This document shows, in pieces, positions 17,757 through 26,271 of a DNA stretch of 64,000 bases. The first letter of the stretch is position 1. Each line of letters starts with the position of its first letter. The notes under the pieces are model-generated. The model was not told the origin of the DNA and did not search any database. It was given only the letters and a program-made list of their open reading frames with translations. The stretch covers positions 1-64,000 of the forward strand of contig JAEZKZ010000028.1 of assembly GCA_023415305.1 (NCBI GenBank), written 5' to 3'. The DNA comes from Bacillota bacterium. Its GTDB lineage: Bacteria; Bacillota; Clostridia; Acetivibrionales; DSM-1351. A program made the translations under genes and the position numbers.

Positions 17757-18262
17757 TTCAACGTCCTCACCGGGTTTATTGCCGGTTTAGTGGCTAAAGC
17801 CCTGGCCATGGCAACCCTCTGCTGCTGTCCACCCGAAAGATTATTGGGAAGGTTGTTCAGTTTGCCGGACAGGCCCAGGGTTTCAATAATATTTTTAAGA
17901 TATACTTTATCAATTGTTCCACCGTCAAGCTCAACAGGAAGCGTGATATTCTCGTACACATTAAGAACCGGTACAAGATTGTAATTTTGAAAAACAAAAC
18001 CTATATTTCTTCTACGAAAAATTGTTCTTTGTTCATCGCTCATTTTAAAGATTTCCGTACCTGCTACCAAAACAATTCCTGAAGTAGCATTATCTAGTCC
18101 TCCAAGCATATGCAACAGTGTAGACTTTCCGCTTCCCGAGGAACCCACTACAGCAACAAAATCACCTTCATTTATTTCTAAACTGACTCCGTCAAGGGCT
18201 TTTACCAGATCTTCGTTATCACCATAATATTTCTTCAAATCAATAGTTTTTAAAATACTCAT
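17750..18262 (-). pseudogene. Truncated MacB/LolD-type ABC transporter ATPase
   Basis: 170 residues, the first three quarters of an export-type ABC ATPase: Walker A GSSGSGKSTLLHML, Q-loop FVFQNYNLVPVLNVYENI, signature LSGGQQQRVAMARALATKPAI. The sequence then leaves the family (NPVRTLNC, stop) before Walker B, so ATP hydrolysis is lost. Intact members are about 225-255 residues and are followed by a FtsX-like permease, often beside a two-component system acting in peptide-antibiotic defence. Here the breakpoint joins it directly to a kinase tail, so the permease and regulator were lost with the deletion. Confidence 0.85.
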
Positions 18263-18295
18263 AAATTCGCCTCACTCCTGTTTAAGTATAAAAAA

Positions 18296-18329
18296 AATTC
18301 AGACCATAAACTAGTTTATAGTCTGAATT
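18296..18329 (-). terminator. Intrinsic terminator of the 2-oxoacid oxidoreductase operon
   Basis: AATTCAGAC-C-ATAAA / TTTAT-A-GTCTGAATT stem (one mismatch) with CTAG loop, then TTTTTTTTA on the minus strand; 47 bp past the gamma-subunit stop at 18377. Confidence 0.85.
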
Positions 18330-18376
18330 ATAATTTAGAGTTCTTACAATTTATTGACAAAATCCATTAAATTATC

Positions 18377-18910
18377 TTAAAAATCATGACCCAAATCCAA
18401 AGCCTTCATTTCATCAGGAATCATGTGATGCTTCTTAGGAGGCAGAACTTTTCTGAGAGCTGCTTCAAAACTATCCTTTGAAACTATACCTGTTTTTGCC
18501 AGCAATTTCCCCAAAATAATAATGTTGGCATATGTGAGGTTTCCCATGTCCGATGCAATCTGAGTTGCAGGAACCCCGGAAAAATCTATATCGGTTCTCT
18601 TGGGCTTTGCTTCCACTAATGAACTGTCGGAAATAATCAAACCATTCGGTTCAACCACTTTTTCAAATTTCTCAAGGGAAGGACCGTTCATAACAACCAA
18701 AACATTTGCCGAGTCAAGTATTGGTGAACCAACGGGCTCATCGGATATTACCACACTGCAGTTGGCAGTTCCGCCTCGCATTTCCGGACCATAGGATGGA
18801 AGCCATGATACATATTTTCCTTCCAACATACCTGCATATGCCAGCAGTCTACCGGCAGAAAGGATACCCTGACCACCAAAGCCTGCGATTATTAATTCTA
18901 ACTGTTTCAT
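18377..18910 (-). CDS. 2-oxoacid:ferredoxin oxidoreductase, gamma subunit
   Basis: 177 residues of the POR gamma family: LIIAGFGGQGILSAGRLLA at the N-terminus, WLPSYGPEMRGGTANCSVVIS and a VLVVMNGPSLEKFE segment. It is the last gene of a delta-alpha-beta-gamma operon whose complex oxidatively decarboxylates a 2-oxoacid with CoA and reduces ferredoxin. The beta gene lies 113 bp upstream; two hairpins occupy that gap. The substrate (branched-chain oxoacids or 2-oxoglutarate) is not settled by sequence, but the alpha subunit looks VorB-like. Confidence 0.9.
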   Translation of the reverse strand: MKQLELIIAGFGGQGILSAGRLLAYAGMLEGKYVSWLPSYGPEMRGGTANCSVVISDEPVGSPILDSANVLVVMNGPSLEKFEKVVEPNGLIISDSSLVEAKPKRTDIDFSGVPATQIASDMGNLTYANIIILGKLLAKTGIVSKDSFEAALRKVLPPKKHHMIPDEMKALDLGHDF

Positions 18911-18924
18911 TCGAACCTCCTATC

Positions 18925-18941
18925 ACGTGCTGAAGGCACGT
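18925..18941 (-). other. Intercistronic hairpin before the gamma subunit
   Basis: ACGTGC/GCACGT with a 5-nt loop, between beta and gamma genes and just upstream of the gamma ribosome-binding site. No T tract; it may be a processing or stability element. Confidence 0.35.
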
Positions 18942-18980
18942 CTGAAAATAGTAATAAAAAGACACTAGTGGCTTCTTGCT

Positions 18981-19022
18981 GCATGAAGAGCAGGTTTGAT
19001 GCACTAAATGTTTTCTTCATGC
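18981..19022 (-). other. Intercistronic hairpin after the beta subunit
   Basis: A perfect 9-bp inverted repeat GCATGAAGA (18981-18989) / TCTTCATGC (19014-19022), starting 2 bp past the beta stop. No T tract follows, so it is more likely an mRNA stability or partial-attenuation element than a terminator. Confidence 0.45.
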
Positions 19023-19023
19023 T

Positions 19024-19770
19024 TTACACCTCCAAATCCTTTCCTTTAAAATTGCCTAAAGGATAGAACGGCATCATGTTCTGCTCGAGCCATTTTAATG
19101 AATCAACAGGATTAATACCCCAGTTGGTAGGGCAGGTTGATAAAACTTCTACTATTGAGAAGCCCTTCTTGGCCTTTTGTACCTGGAAGGCTTTCTTAAT
19201 GGCGGCTTTAGTCTTATTAATGTTCTTAACGTCATTTACAGCCGTTCTCTCAACATATACCGCACCCTCAAGAGTAGAAAGCATTTCACAGACTTTAACC
19301 GGGTAACCATGTATTTCAGGCTTTCTGCCGAAGGGAGATGTAGTAGTAACCTGATTCATCAACGTAGTTGGTGCCATCTGACCAGAAGTCATACCATAGA
19401 TAGCATTGTTTACAAAAACGGTTGTAATATTCTCTCCTCTTGTTGCAGCGTGAACAATTTCTGCAGTACCTATAGCCGCAAGGTCTCCATCACCCTGATA
19501 TGTAAATACAAAGTTATCAGGATGAACTCTTTTTATACCTGTCGCAACTGCAGGAGCCCTTCCATGAGCGGCCTGCACAAAGTCACAATTAAAGTATTCG
19601 TAATTGTTATAAGCACAGCCAACAGGTGATACGCCTATTGTAGTACCTTCTATATCAAGCTCGTCAATAACTTCAGCTATTATTCTATGAATAATCCCAT
19701 GAGTACATCCGGGACAATAGTGAAGTGACAGATCTTTTAAAGCATGTGGTTTTTTAAACACCGTTGCCAT
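19024..19770 (-). CDS. 2-oxoacid:ferredoxin oxidoreductase, beta (TPP-binding) subunit
   Basis: 248 residues from the ATG at 19770, chosen because GGAGGTTAAT lies just upstream; an in-frame earlier start at 19833 would add an unconserved tail. It carries the cluster-type cysteine motif HYCPGCTHGII and the TPP/Mg site YQGDGDLAAIGTAEIVH...VFVNNAIYGMTSGQ. It pairs with the alpha subunit to bind TPP and carry out decarboxylation. It is third in the operon, 90 bp after the alpha gene. Confidence 0.9.
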   Translation of the reverse strand: MATVFKKPHALKDLSLHYCPGCTHGIIHRIIAEVIDELDIEGTTIGVSPVGCAYNNYEYFNCDFVQAAHGRAPAVATGIKRVHPDNFVFTYQGDGDLAAIGTAEIVHAATRGENITTVFVNNAIYGMTSGQMAPTTLMNQVTTTSPFGRKPEIHGYPVKVCEMLSTLEGAVYVERTAVNDVKNINKTKAAIKKAFQVQKAKKGFSIVEVLSTCPTNWGINPVDSLKWLEQNMMPFYPLGNFKGKDLEV

Positions 19771-19860
19771 ATTAACCTCCATTTGCCGTTTAGCGGCCAA
19801 AAATATGATGAAATTTGCTTTGCAGCGATACATTTATTAATGAAAACCGCAGGTTTTTTA

Positions 19861-20916
19861 CTATTTCAAAATTTCTTTTATTTTATTTAGTATCTCTTTC
19901 TGGCTAGGAACCATACCACCCATACGTCCATAAAAGTGTACGGGACGTTTGCCGTTTACTGCAAGACGTACATCCTCAACCATTTGACCGGCACTTAGCT
20001 CAACACTAAGGAAAGCCTTCGGAGTCTCTGCATATTTTTCAAATGCAGCTGTAGGGAACGGCCAAAGTGTAATAGGACGAATCAGCCCAACCTTGATACC
20101 TTCTTTTTCAGCTAACTTGATAACATTTTTTATTATTCGGGCAATAGTACCGTATGCTGTTACTATAACATCTGCATTTTCACAGTTGTAGGTTTCAACG
20201 CGAACCTCATTCTGCTCTATTTGTCTGTACTTTGCCTGCAGTTTAAGATTGTGCTTTTCAAGTACTTCAGGATTTATATATATAGATGTTACATCGTTGC
20301 ATTCTCTCTGCATTTTGGTTCCTGTGGTAGCCCAGTTCTTATCAGCCTGGTATATGTTTTCCTGATCCTTGAATTCCACTGCTTCCATCATCTGTCCCAG
20401 CATACCGTCACCCATTATCATGGTACAAATCCTGTATTTATCTGAAATGTTGAAGGATTCTACTGTTAATTCATAAAGTTCCTGAACACTTGACGGGGCA
20501 AGTACTACCATTTTGTAGTCACCATGTCCTCCACCTTTTACAGCCTGGAAATAATCACACTGAGCAGGTAATATACCACCAAGGCCAGGACCACAGCGAA
20601 CAATATTAACTACAACGCAGGGAAGTTCTGCACCTGCAATATAAGATAAGCCTTCCTGCTTAAGGCTGATTCCGGGGCTTGATGAAGAAGTAAGTACGCG
20701 TGCACCTGCCGCTGCGGCACCGTAGACCATATTTATAGCAGCAACTTCGCTTTCAGCCTGAACAAATGTCCCATTTATTTCAGGCATTTTTTTTGCCATA
20801 TAATGTGCAATTTCTGTTTGTGGTGTAATAGGATATCCAAAATAGTGCTTACAGCCAGCTCTCATAGCAGCTTCTGCAATTACCTCGTTACCCTTCATTA
20901 ATAATTTTTCAGACAT
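19861..20916 (-). CDS. vorB: 2-oxoacid:ferredoxin oxidoreductase, alpha subunit (VorB-like)
   Basis: 351 residues, the usual length for VorB/KorA. N-terminal pyrimidine-binding domain with YFGYPITPQTEIAHYMA and QAESEVAAINMVYGAAAAG, then a TSSSSPGISLKQEGLSY substrate/CoA region and a C-terminal transketolase-type domain ending in RMGGMVPSQKEILNKI. It catalyses CoA-dependent oxidative decarboxylation of 2-oxoacids, probably branched-chain ones (3-methyl-2-oxobutanoate), with ferredoxin as acceptor. ATG at 20916 has GGGAGGAT upstream. The name vorB rests on overall resemblance; korA is the alternative. Confidence 0.85.
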   Translation of the reverse strand: MSEKLLMKGNEVIAEAAMRAGCKHYFGYPITPQTEIAHYMAKKMPEINGTFVQAESEVAAINMVYGAAAAGARVLTSSSSPGISLKQEGLSYIAGAELPCVVVNIVRCGPGLGGILPAQCDYFQAVKGGGHGDYKMVVLAPSSVQELYELTVESFNISDKYRICTMIMGDGMLGQMMEAVEFKDQENIYQADKNWATTGTKMQRECNDVTSIYINPEVLEKHNLKLQAKYRQIEQNEVRVETYNCENADVIVTAYGTIARIIKNVIKLAEKEGIKVGLIRPITLWPFPTAAFEKYAETPKAFLSVELSAGQMVEDVRLAVNGKRPVHFYGRMGGMVPSQKEILNKIKEILK

Positions 20917-21062
20917 TTTTTATCCTCCCAAATAAAATCTCAACACTTTAAAACATAGGGAACCCGATGCTCGCAAACTCAATTGCAACACCTTCAAAAA
21001 GCCGTTTACCTCTTTTTGCTGCGCGGTGTACCTCGATGTTTCACATTGTGTACTACCGTGCT

Positions 21063-21269
21063 TTACTTTTCAACTTCGATAACGCAATCAGGACAAATAG
21101 TTGCACAGAAGGCACATCCGATACACTTTTCCATTTCGTCTACACCTGCGGGATGAAAGCCTTTCTGATTTAATTTGTCAGATTTCATTATGACAATTTT
21201 CTTGGGGCATACTGTTACACAAAGCTTACAGCCTTTGCATCTTTCCTCATGAAATATTACTTTTGCCAT
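21063..21269 (-). CDS. 2-oxoacid:ferredoxin oxidoreductase, delta (2[4Fe-4S] ferredoxin) subunit
   Basis: 68 residues with two CxxCxxCxxxCP clusters: CKGCKLCVTVCPKKI and CIGCAFCATICPDC. It passes electrons from the TPP subunit to free ferredoxin. It is the first gene of the operon, about 155 nt from a predicted promoter. A 146-bp spacer to the alpha gene (20917-21062) is unusually long and more GC-rich than other gaps, but holds no convincing gene. Confidence 0.9.
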   Translation of the reverse strand: MAKVIFHEERCKGCKLCVTVCPKKIVIMKSDKLNQKGFHPAGVDEMEKCIGCAFCATICPDCVIEVEK

Positions 21270-21429
21270 TGTTAAACCTCACTTATATTATATTATCTGA
21301 GCCAATTACCACTGGATATAACGAAGAATCCAGACCTACAATAGTGTCGGACAGTAGTTGAAAAATCCGGAAATTAAAATAATTGACTAATTGATTTTTT
21401 AGTAATTTAGCGAACTAAAACTATTGTTT

Positions 21430-21458
21430 ATTATAAAACTCTTTGATGGTATTTGCAA
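21430..21458 (-). promoter_or_regulatory. Promoter of the 2-oxoacid oxidoreductase operon
   Basis: On the minus strand, TTGCAA (21453-21458), a 17-bp spacer and TATAAT (21430-21435), giving a start near 21423 and a leader of about 155 nt. The remaining gap to 21630 shows only AT-rich sequence and a short AGTCAATT/AATTGACT repeat. Confidence 0.55.
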
Positions 21459-21630
21459 GTCAATTACTATCAGTTGAAAGGCAATTCTAATTGACTTTTA
21501 AGCAGAACCAATTAATATATTTGAAGTGTACTTCAAGGTGTTTTTGCAGGATTATGCATAGAGAGCCGTCATCCTGAATAAGATTAATTTACTGCCTCTA
21601 CTACCAAAGTCTTTAACTCTGATTTATGGG

Positions 21631-22311
21631 TTACCCCCTGTTCCAGGGCAAATGAATCTGTTTTCTTAAAGGCAGTAGTTCTGAACCGCTCAATTTCGAG
21701 CTATCCAACAGACTGATGACAGACTCCATGCCAGCCGTTATTCCTATAGGGATTCCTAGTTTTTTTGAAGCCTGTGATATAATAGCGTTACCCTCCAGTA
21801 TTATTTCGGGAGTGGTTTCCTCCAGGAGATTACTGTTATTAATGAGTTTTGTAACCTTAATTTTTGCACTGTCCTCTATTAAAGTTATCATTTCAACAAT
21901 TTTTTCGGGAGTATCGGTCATTCCTCTTCTTGTATTGATAACGAAAAACATGTCATAATCATCGCTGAGTATTTCCTCTTTAAATCTGGCAACAGCCTTG
22001 GCTCCGAGGTCATCGCCTCCGACGTCCAGTACAGCCTTATATTCCTTTTTTTGAAAAAGCGAATAAATTTCCGGAGGAATCGCCGGGACATCCACGTTTG
22101 TATTGGCATACATGGGCAGAATAACCCAAATATTATTCCTTTCCAGTTCCTCCTTTGCATCGGCTGTCCTGAAAAACGGATTCACTATATCAAAGTCTAC
22201 AATAGAGGTCATAAAATTTGACTCAGCAAGTCTTAGTGCATAATTGACAGCAACTTCGGTTTTTCCACTGCCGAAGTGCCCTGTAAAAATATTTATTCTT
22301 TTTTCAAACAT
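21631..22311 (-). CDS. P-loop ATP-binding protein (CobQ/MinD-like)
   Basis: 226 residues with Walker A GHFGSGKTEVAVNYA near the N-terminus and a following SIVDFDIVNPFFRT strand like the MinD/Mrp deviant-Walker group. LDVGGDDLGAKAV resembles a Walker B/switch region. The family is common in clostridia near 2-oxoacid oxidoreductase genes; its role is unknown and might be cluster insertion or ATP-dependent maturation. It lies between tcdA and the oxidoreductase promoter on the same strand. Confidence 0.7.
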   Translation of the reverse strand: MFEKRINIFTGHFGSGKTEVAVNYALRLAESNFMTSIVDFDIVNPFFRTADAKEELERNNIWVILPMYANTNVDVPAIPPEIYSLFQKKEYKAVLDVGGDDLGAKAVARFKEEILSDDYDMFFVINTRRGMTDTPEKIVEMITLIEDSAKIKVTKLINNSNLLEETTPEIILEGNAIISQASKKLGIPIGITAGMESVISLLDSSKLSGSELLPLRKQIHLPWNRG

Positions 22312-22391
22312 TACTTATCTCCATTTCTATGTCAAAGCTGTTGGACATAACGAACTTGTTCCCTCTTGAAAGCATCTGTTGGTTTTGAATT

Positions 22392-23153
22392 TTACTTATT
22401 CCACCCGATAAGGTCCTTAATTACTTCTCCCGCAATGATCAGACCCATTACTGACGGTACAAAGGGAAGGCTTCCCGGAATCTGGTGTTTGACAGTGCAT
22501 TTTCTTGTTGAACCTTTAGGGCAGATACATCCTGCACTGCAGCTGGAACTCTCAGTTTCCACAGGCTTTCTCGGCTCTTCCTTTGAATAGACCACCTTAA
22601 GTTTTTTTATTCCCCTTAGCCTAAGTTCTTTTCTGACCACCTTTGCAAGAGGGTCAACAGAGGTTTTATATATATCAGATACCTCAAACCTCGTGGGATC
22701 AAGCTTGTTTCCGGCACCCATGGCGCTGATAATCGGAATTCCCAGCTCATTTGCTCTTACAACAAGGTCAATCTTTGCAGTAACGGTATCTATTGCATCA
22801 ACAATATAATCGCAGGTTCTGTCCAGTATTTCTTCTGCCACCTCCGGCATGTAAAACTTTTGTATTATGGAAACCTCACACTTTGGATTTATTTCCAGAA
22901 CCCTGTCCCTCATTGCTTCAACCTTTGGTTTACCTACAGTCTTTCGCGTGGCATGCAGCTGTCTGTTCAGGTTTGTAAGACACACACAATCATCGTCAAT
23001 AAGTACGATTTTACCAAGCCCGCATCTCACCAGAGCTTCAACTGTATAAGAGCCTACCCCGCCCACTCCGAATACTGCAACCTTACTGTTCTGAAGTTTT
23101 TCTAAACCTTCTTTTCCTATAATCAATTCATTTCGTGAAAATTCATTAAGCAT
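22392..23153 (-). CDS. tcdA: tRNA threonylcarbamoyladenosine dehydratase
   Basis: 253 residues of the ThiF/E1-like family. The nucleotide-binding loop is VAVFGVGGVGSYTVEAL, with Asp/Arg residues in LIDDDCVCLTNLNRQ. The TcdA-type insert has CSAGCICPKGSTRKC, and PSVMGLIIAGEVIKDLI follows. The enzyme adenylates and dehydrates t6A37 in tRNAs to cyclic ct6A. Its start ATG at 23153 lies near the 80-bp gap to the flavoprotein gene. The family is clear. Confidence 0.9.
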   Translation of the reverse strand: MLNEFSRNELIIGKEGLEKLQNSKVAVFGVGGVGSYTVEALVRCGLGKIVLIDDDCVCLTNLNRQLHATRKTVGKPKVEAMRDRVLEINPKCEVSIIQKFYMPEVAEEILDRTCDYIVDAIDTVTAKIDLVVRANELGIPIISAMGAGNKLDPTRFEVSDIYKTSVDPLAKVVRKELRLRGIKKLKVVYSKEEPRKPVETESSSCSAGCICPKGSTRKCTVKHQIPGSLPFVPSVMGLIIAGEVIKDLIGWNK

Positions 23154-23244
23154 ATGTCTACTCCGTTATTTATATTGTTAGGATAAAGTGTATGTATATC
23201 TTGAGAATTAAAATTTTAAATTAGTATTTATTCTACTGTTTTTA

Positions 23245-23841
23245 TTAATATCTGATGCTCTGGGTTGCTCTGCAAACTTCAACCAGTCGTTTGGCTGATA
23301 TGACGGCCCTCTTTATTGCATTTTCATCTTCCTTTGCAGGCCTCATAGCACATACACCATGGTGTCCGCAGTCATCATCAATAAAACCGTCTCCGACAAT
23401 AAGCATTCCGTTAACCAGCATCATATCGTGCATTGCCTTCAGTGTTGTTTCCTGTCCCCCAAACCGCGAAGCACCTATGCTGACTCCAAGACCCACTTTA
23501 TTATATAACCACTTATTCGCTCGTACCCGTCTTGTTTTATCAAACATAGCCTTAAGCTGTGCAGACACACTTCCGAAGTATACCGGACTTCCTATTACTA
23601 TTCCATCAGCCGTTTTCATGTCTTCAAAGACTTCTTCAAGACTTGTACCTTTATAACAGCCGCCTGTACATGGATTTGAACATACAGTACAATAGCCGTT
23701 TTTTTGTTCATTCATTATCACTCCTATATCAAGCAGAGTGGTTTGAGCTCCAAGTTTAGAACATTCCTCAAGTACCTTTTCAACCAGAAAACTTGTACTC
23801 CCCTGTTTGTTAGGGCTTCCATTTAGGCCGACAATATACAT
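23245..23841 (-). CDS. Flavodoxin-family / iron-sulfur flavoprotein NAD(P)H:FMN reductase
   Basis: 198 residues from ATG 23841 (MYIVGLNGSPNKQGSTSF), chosen for the GGAG nine bases upstream and for the conserved start of the fold. The FMN phosphate loop is GSPNKQGST; the middle has a cysteine cluster (CTVCSNPCTGGC) like iron-sulfur flavoproteins, and GIVIGSPVYFGSVSAQLKA contacts the isoalloxazine. A redox protein of unknown partner. It is followed directly by tcdA on the same strand. Confidence 0.8.
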   Translation of the reverse strand: MYIVGLNGSPNKQGSTSFLVEKVLEECSKLGAQTTLLDIGVIMNEQKNGYCTVCSNPCTGGCYKGTSLEEVFEDMKTADGIVIGSPVYFGSVSAQLKAMFDKTRRVRANKWLYNKVGLGVSIGASRFGGQETTLKAMHDMMLVNGMLIVGDGFIDDDCGHHGVCAMRPAKEDENAIKRAVISAKRLVEVCRATQSIRY

Positions 23842-23908
23842 TACTATCAACTCCATTATAAAAATATGCGTACTCTTAAAAGAATACACTAATTAAAAAA
23901 TTAAAACA

Positions 23909-23930
23909 AGGGACTGATAAATCAGTCCCT
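23909..23930 (-). terminator. Intrinsic terminator of the 23.9-kb lipoprotein-like gene
   Basis: AGGGACTGA/TCAGTCCCT stem with a 4-nt loop immediately after the stop at 23931; TTGTTTTAATTTTTT follows on the minus strand. Confidence 0.85.
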
Positions 23931-24809
23931 TTACTCTCTAACAGTCTTTGTCTCCAAGTTATATAAAAATATATTTTCTTTTACCTTTTCCCGCCCGTCC
24001 TTGGCCTTTATTTTCTGTCTGAGTTCAAAAGTGTCATTATCCTTCCATTTTAGGAACTCATAACTATAAATGTACATTTCATTTGTCAAACAGGTTTTCT
24101 CTTGTATAATATCCATGCTGCTGTTAAATACTTGATAGTTGTCTTTACATCTGAATACAATTACTGTTCTTTGTTCATTGTTGATAATATTTTGAGGATT
24201 GGATGAATAAGAGCAGGCATTGTATTTACCATTCGATGTTAAAATAAAATTATCAAAGCTTCCCTCAACATAGTAAAGCTTCTCCAACCGGGAACTCATA
24301 AGATCATATGAGAACATTGATGTACGAGGGTACTTGGTGTCAGCTTTCCCTTCAAACAAAAAATATAGCTTATTGAGTCTCTCATTTAGGACCATATTCT
24401 TTATTTTATAGCTATTCGGATGTTTTTCTCTTAGTCCGAATATATTTCTTAGTTCTTTAAACTTTGTGGAATCAACCCATTGTGCTACATTCTTGCTATT
24501 AGCCCTATAAGTCAGCTTTATAGCTATCAACCCATACTTGTCTTCAACCAGATTAGCTCGGATATTCATTTCAGAATTATTGTTAAATATATTTATTTCT
24601 TCCTGTTTCCTATTAATAATATTACCTTGAACCTCTACAGAATTTCGTCCATTATCAGATATATTGTATGAATTAGGTTTACCAACCTCAATTCCTGGCG
24701 GATAAGTTACTTTAGTATGTTTGGCTTGAGGCTTGCTGAGTAAAATAGTCCCGCTGATGAGGACCGACAGCATAAAGACATAAATAATAGATAAATAAAG
24801 TTTTTTCAT
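23931..24809 (-). CDS. Hypothetical secreted or membrane-anchored protein
   Basis: 292 residues. An N-terminal hydrophobic segment (about 4-24, LYLSIIYVFMLSVLISGTILL) is a signal anchor without a lipobox. The rest is extracellular and rich in beta-type segments such as NKLYFLFEGKADTKYP, SMFSYDLMSSRLEKLYYVEG and ILTSNGKYNACSYSS. These look like blades of a propeller or a TolB-like fold, but no family is recognised. Monocistronic, with its own terminator. ATG at 24809 has AGGAGGC upstream. Confidence 0.65.
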   Translation of the reverse strand: MKKLYLSIIYVFMLSVLISGTILLSKPQAKHTKVTYPPGIEVGKPNSYNISDNGRNSVEVQGNIINRKQEEINIFNNNSEMNIRANLVEDKYGLIAIKLTYRANSKNVAQWVDSTKFKELRNIFGLREKHPNSYKIKNMVLNERLNKLYFLFEGKADTKYPRTSMFSYDLMSSRLEKLYYVEGSFDNFILTSNGKYNACSYSSNPQNIINNEQRTVIVFRCKDNYQVFNSSMDIIQEKTCLTNEMYIYSYEFLKWKDNDTFELRQKIKAKDGREKVKENIFLYNLETKTVRE

Positions 24810-24880
24810 AGATGCCTCCTTCCAAAAAAATATCTATATTGTATTTTATACAAATTCATTAAATGTATTTACAATAAAAT

Positions 24881-24948
24881 ATTATTTTGTTAAAGACAGG
24901 CATTTTTATGAAAAAAATTATTTTGTTAAAGGCAGGCATTTTATATGA
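24881..24948. repeat. Two-copy 36-bp direct repeat
   Basis: ATTATTTTGTTAAAG(A/G)CAGGCATTTT occurs at 24881 and again at 24917. Non-coding, between the hypothetical secreted protein and the amidohydrolase gene. Confidence 0.7.
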
Positions 24949-25001
24949 AAAGTATTATAAGTTTTAGTAGGGCTTAAGCTAAGGCAGCTATGCTGTCCCT
25001 A

Positions 25002-25859
25002 TTAAAGACTAAATAATCTTTTTGCATTACCACTGAAAATCAATTCTTTTTGGCTGATATCGAGGTTAAAATTCATTATTCTTACCAAATCATGTATAGG
25101 ACTTCCCCATGGGAAGTCTGAGCCAAATAGAACTTTCTCGGCACCTATTTCATTTATGATGGAGATAACCTCCTTGTCATCGGGCCAGCTTGGTTCGTTA
25201 ACATCTATGATTTCGGGATAACCCGTTATAACTATCGAAGTGTCAAAGTAAACATTACTGTACTTCTTGGATACCTCCAAACAACGCTCAACATTACCAT
25301 CTGCCATGTGTGCCAGAATAATTGGTATCTCAGGGTACTTCTGAATAACAGGCAGTATACATTCAAAATCGGAGTATTCGTTTAATCTGGCGTTCGATAC
25401 TCGTCCACAATGTATTAATATTGAAAAATGCCTCTCATTGCAGGTTTTAAGCAGGTTGTCAAGTCTCTCATCTCTTACATCGAACCCCTGAGCCATTGGA
25501 TGCAATTTGATTCCCTTGGCTCCCAGCTCAATATATTTTTCAAGATACTGAGTCAAAGCTCCTTCCATCTCCGGATGAAAGCTAACTAGAGGTATTAGTT
25601 TACCTTTAGAATTTTTAGCTGTTTCCAGTGTCCACATATTGTTTTTATGAATTATCTTGGGAGGAGCAAAGTTTACCATGACAGTCCGGTCTATTCCACC
25701 CGCCTCCATATTACTTAAAACATTTGCAATAGTACCATTGCCGGGATTTCTAAACTCTATATCGTATATTTTGTTGAAGCTCGATATTATTTTACCTGCA
25801 ACAACATCATCAGCAAAAGTATGAACATGACTGTCAATTATTTCTATATTGTTTACCAT
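25002..25859 (-). CDS. Amidohydrolase family metal-dependent hydrolase
   Basis: 285 residues of the amidohydrolase-2 (TIM-barrel) group: IDSHVHTFAD gives the HxH metal ligands, then IKLHPMAQGFD, SILIHCGR, IILAHMADG, and VLFGSDFPWGSP with the catalytic Asp. Relatives hydrolyse or decarboxylate cyclic or aromatic acids; the substrate is unknown. It is a single gene in a long non-coding neighbourhood. ATG at 25859 has GAGGACAAT upstream. Confidence 0.8.
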   Translation of the reverse strand: MVNNIEIIDSHVHTFADDVVAGKIISSFNKIYDIEFRNPGNGTIANVLSNMEAGGIDRTVMVNFAPPKIIHKNNMWTLETAKNSKGKLIPLVSFHPEMEGALTQYLEKYIELGAKGIKLHPMAQGFDVRDERLDNLLKTCNERHFSILIHCGRVSNARLNEYSDFECILPVIQKYPEIPIILAHMADGNVERCLEVSKKYSNVYFDTSIVITGYPEIIDVNEPSWPDDKEVISIINEIGAEKVLFGSDFPWGSPIHDLVRIMNFNLDISQKELIFSGNAKRLFSL

Positions 25860-26024
25860 ATTGTCCTCAAAATCAGCCGTATCAATAGCTGCATAAATTA
25901 AAATTCTATTATTTTTTTAGTTTAATTTTAATATAGCGCAAGTTAAGTATAAAATCAATATATAGAAAAGTATATTGTATACACAAATCAGACAAACAAT
26001 TTCTGTGGGATATTAATAAACTAA

Positions 26025-26119
26025 TTATGTAGTAATAATTTTGTTATGTAGTAATAATTTTGTTATGTAGTAATACTTTTGCTATGTAGTAATACTTTTG
26101 TTATGTAGTAATACTTTTG
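26025..26119. repeat. Five perfect-period 19-bp tandem repeats
   Basis: The unit (T/C)TATGTAGTAATA(A/C)TTTTG repeats exactly five times at 26025, 26044, 26063, 26082 and 26101. It lies in the 412-bp gap between the amidohydrolase promoter side and the ABC permease end, 100 bp before the ABC operon terminator. No protein is encoded. It may be an array of binding sites or a slippage-prone minisatellite. Confidence 0.9.
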
Positions 26120-26222
26120 AGTAAATATTCAGGAGCTTTTGGAATTGAGAGCATCGGTAAATCAAGATGGCTGTATAAGCTTTGAACTGTGTTACGCGAA
26201 CTTTAATTAGCCTGCTAGCAAA

Positions 26223-26260
26223 GGAGCCGTAACAAAACTATTTTAGTTTTGCAACGGTCC
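26223..26260 (-). terminator. Intrinsic terminator of the tetR-ABC operon
   Basis: CAAAACTA/TAGTTTTG inner stem extended by CCGT/ACGG, 12 bp past the stop at 26272. Confidence 0.7.
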
Positions 26261-26271
26261 CGATTTCTTAA

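Noticed and set aside
20917..21062. Open minus-strand frames in the gap between the ferredoxin and VorB genes
   Set aside because: Two frames are open for 30-45 codons but have no start with a ribosome-binding site and no recognised sequence; treated as a long intercistronic spacer.
26025..26119. Possible CRISPR array
   Set aside because: Units of 19 bp abut with no spacers and there are no cas genes; it is a simple tandem repeat.
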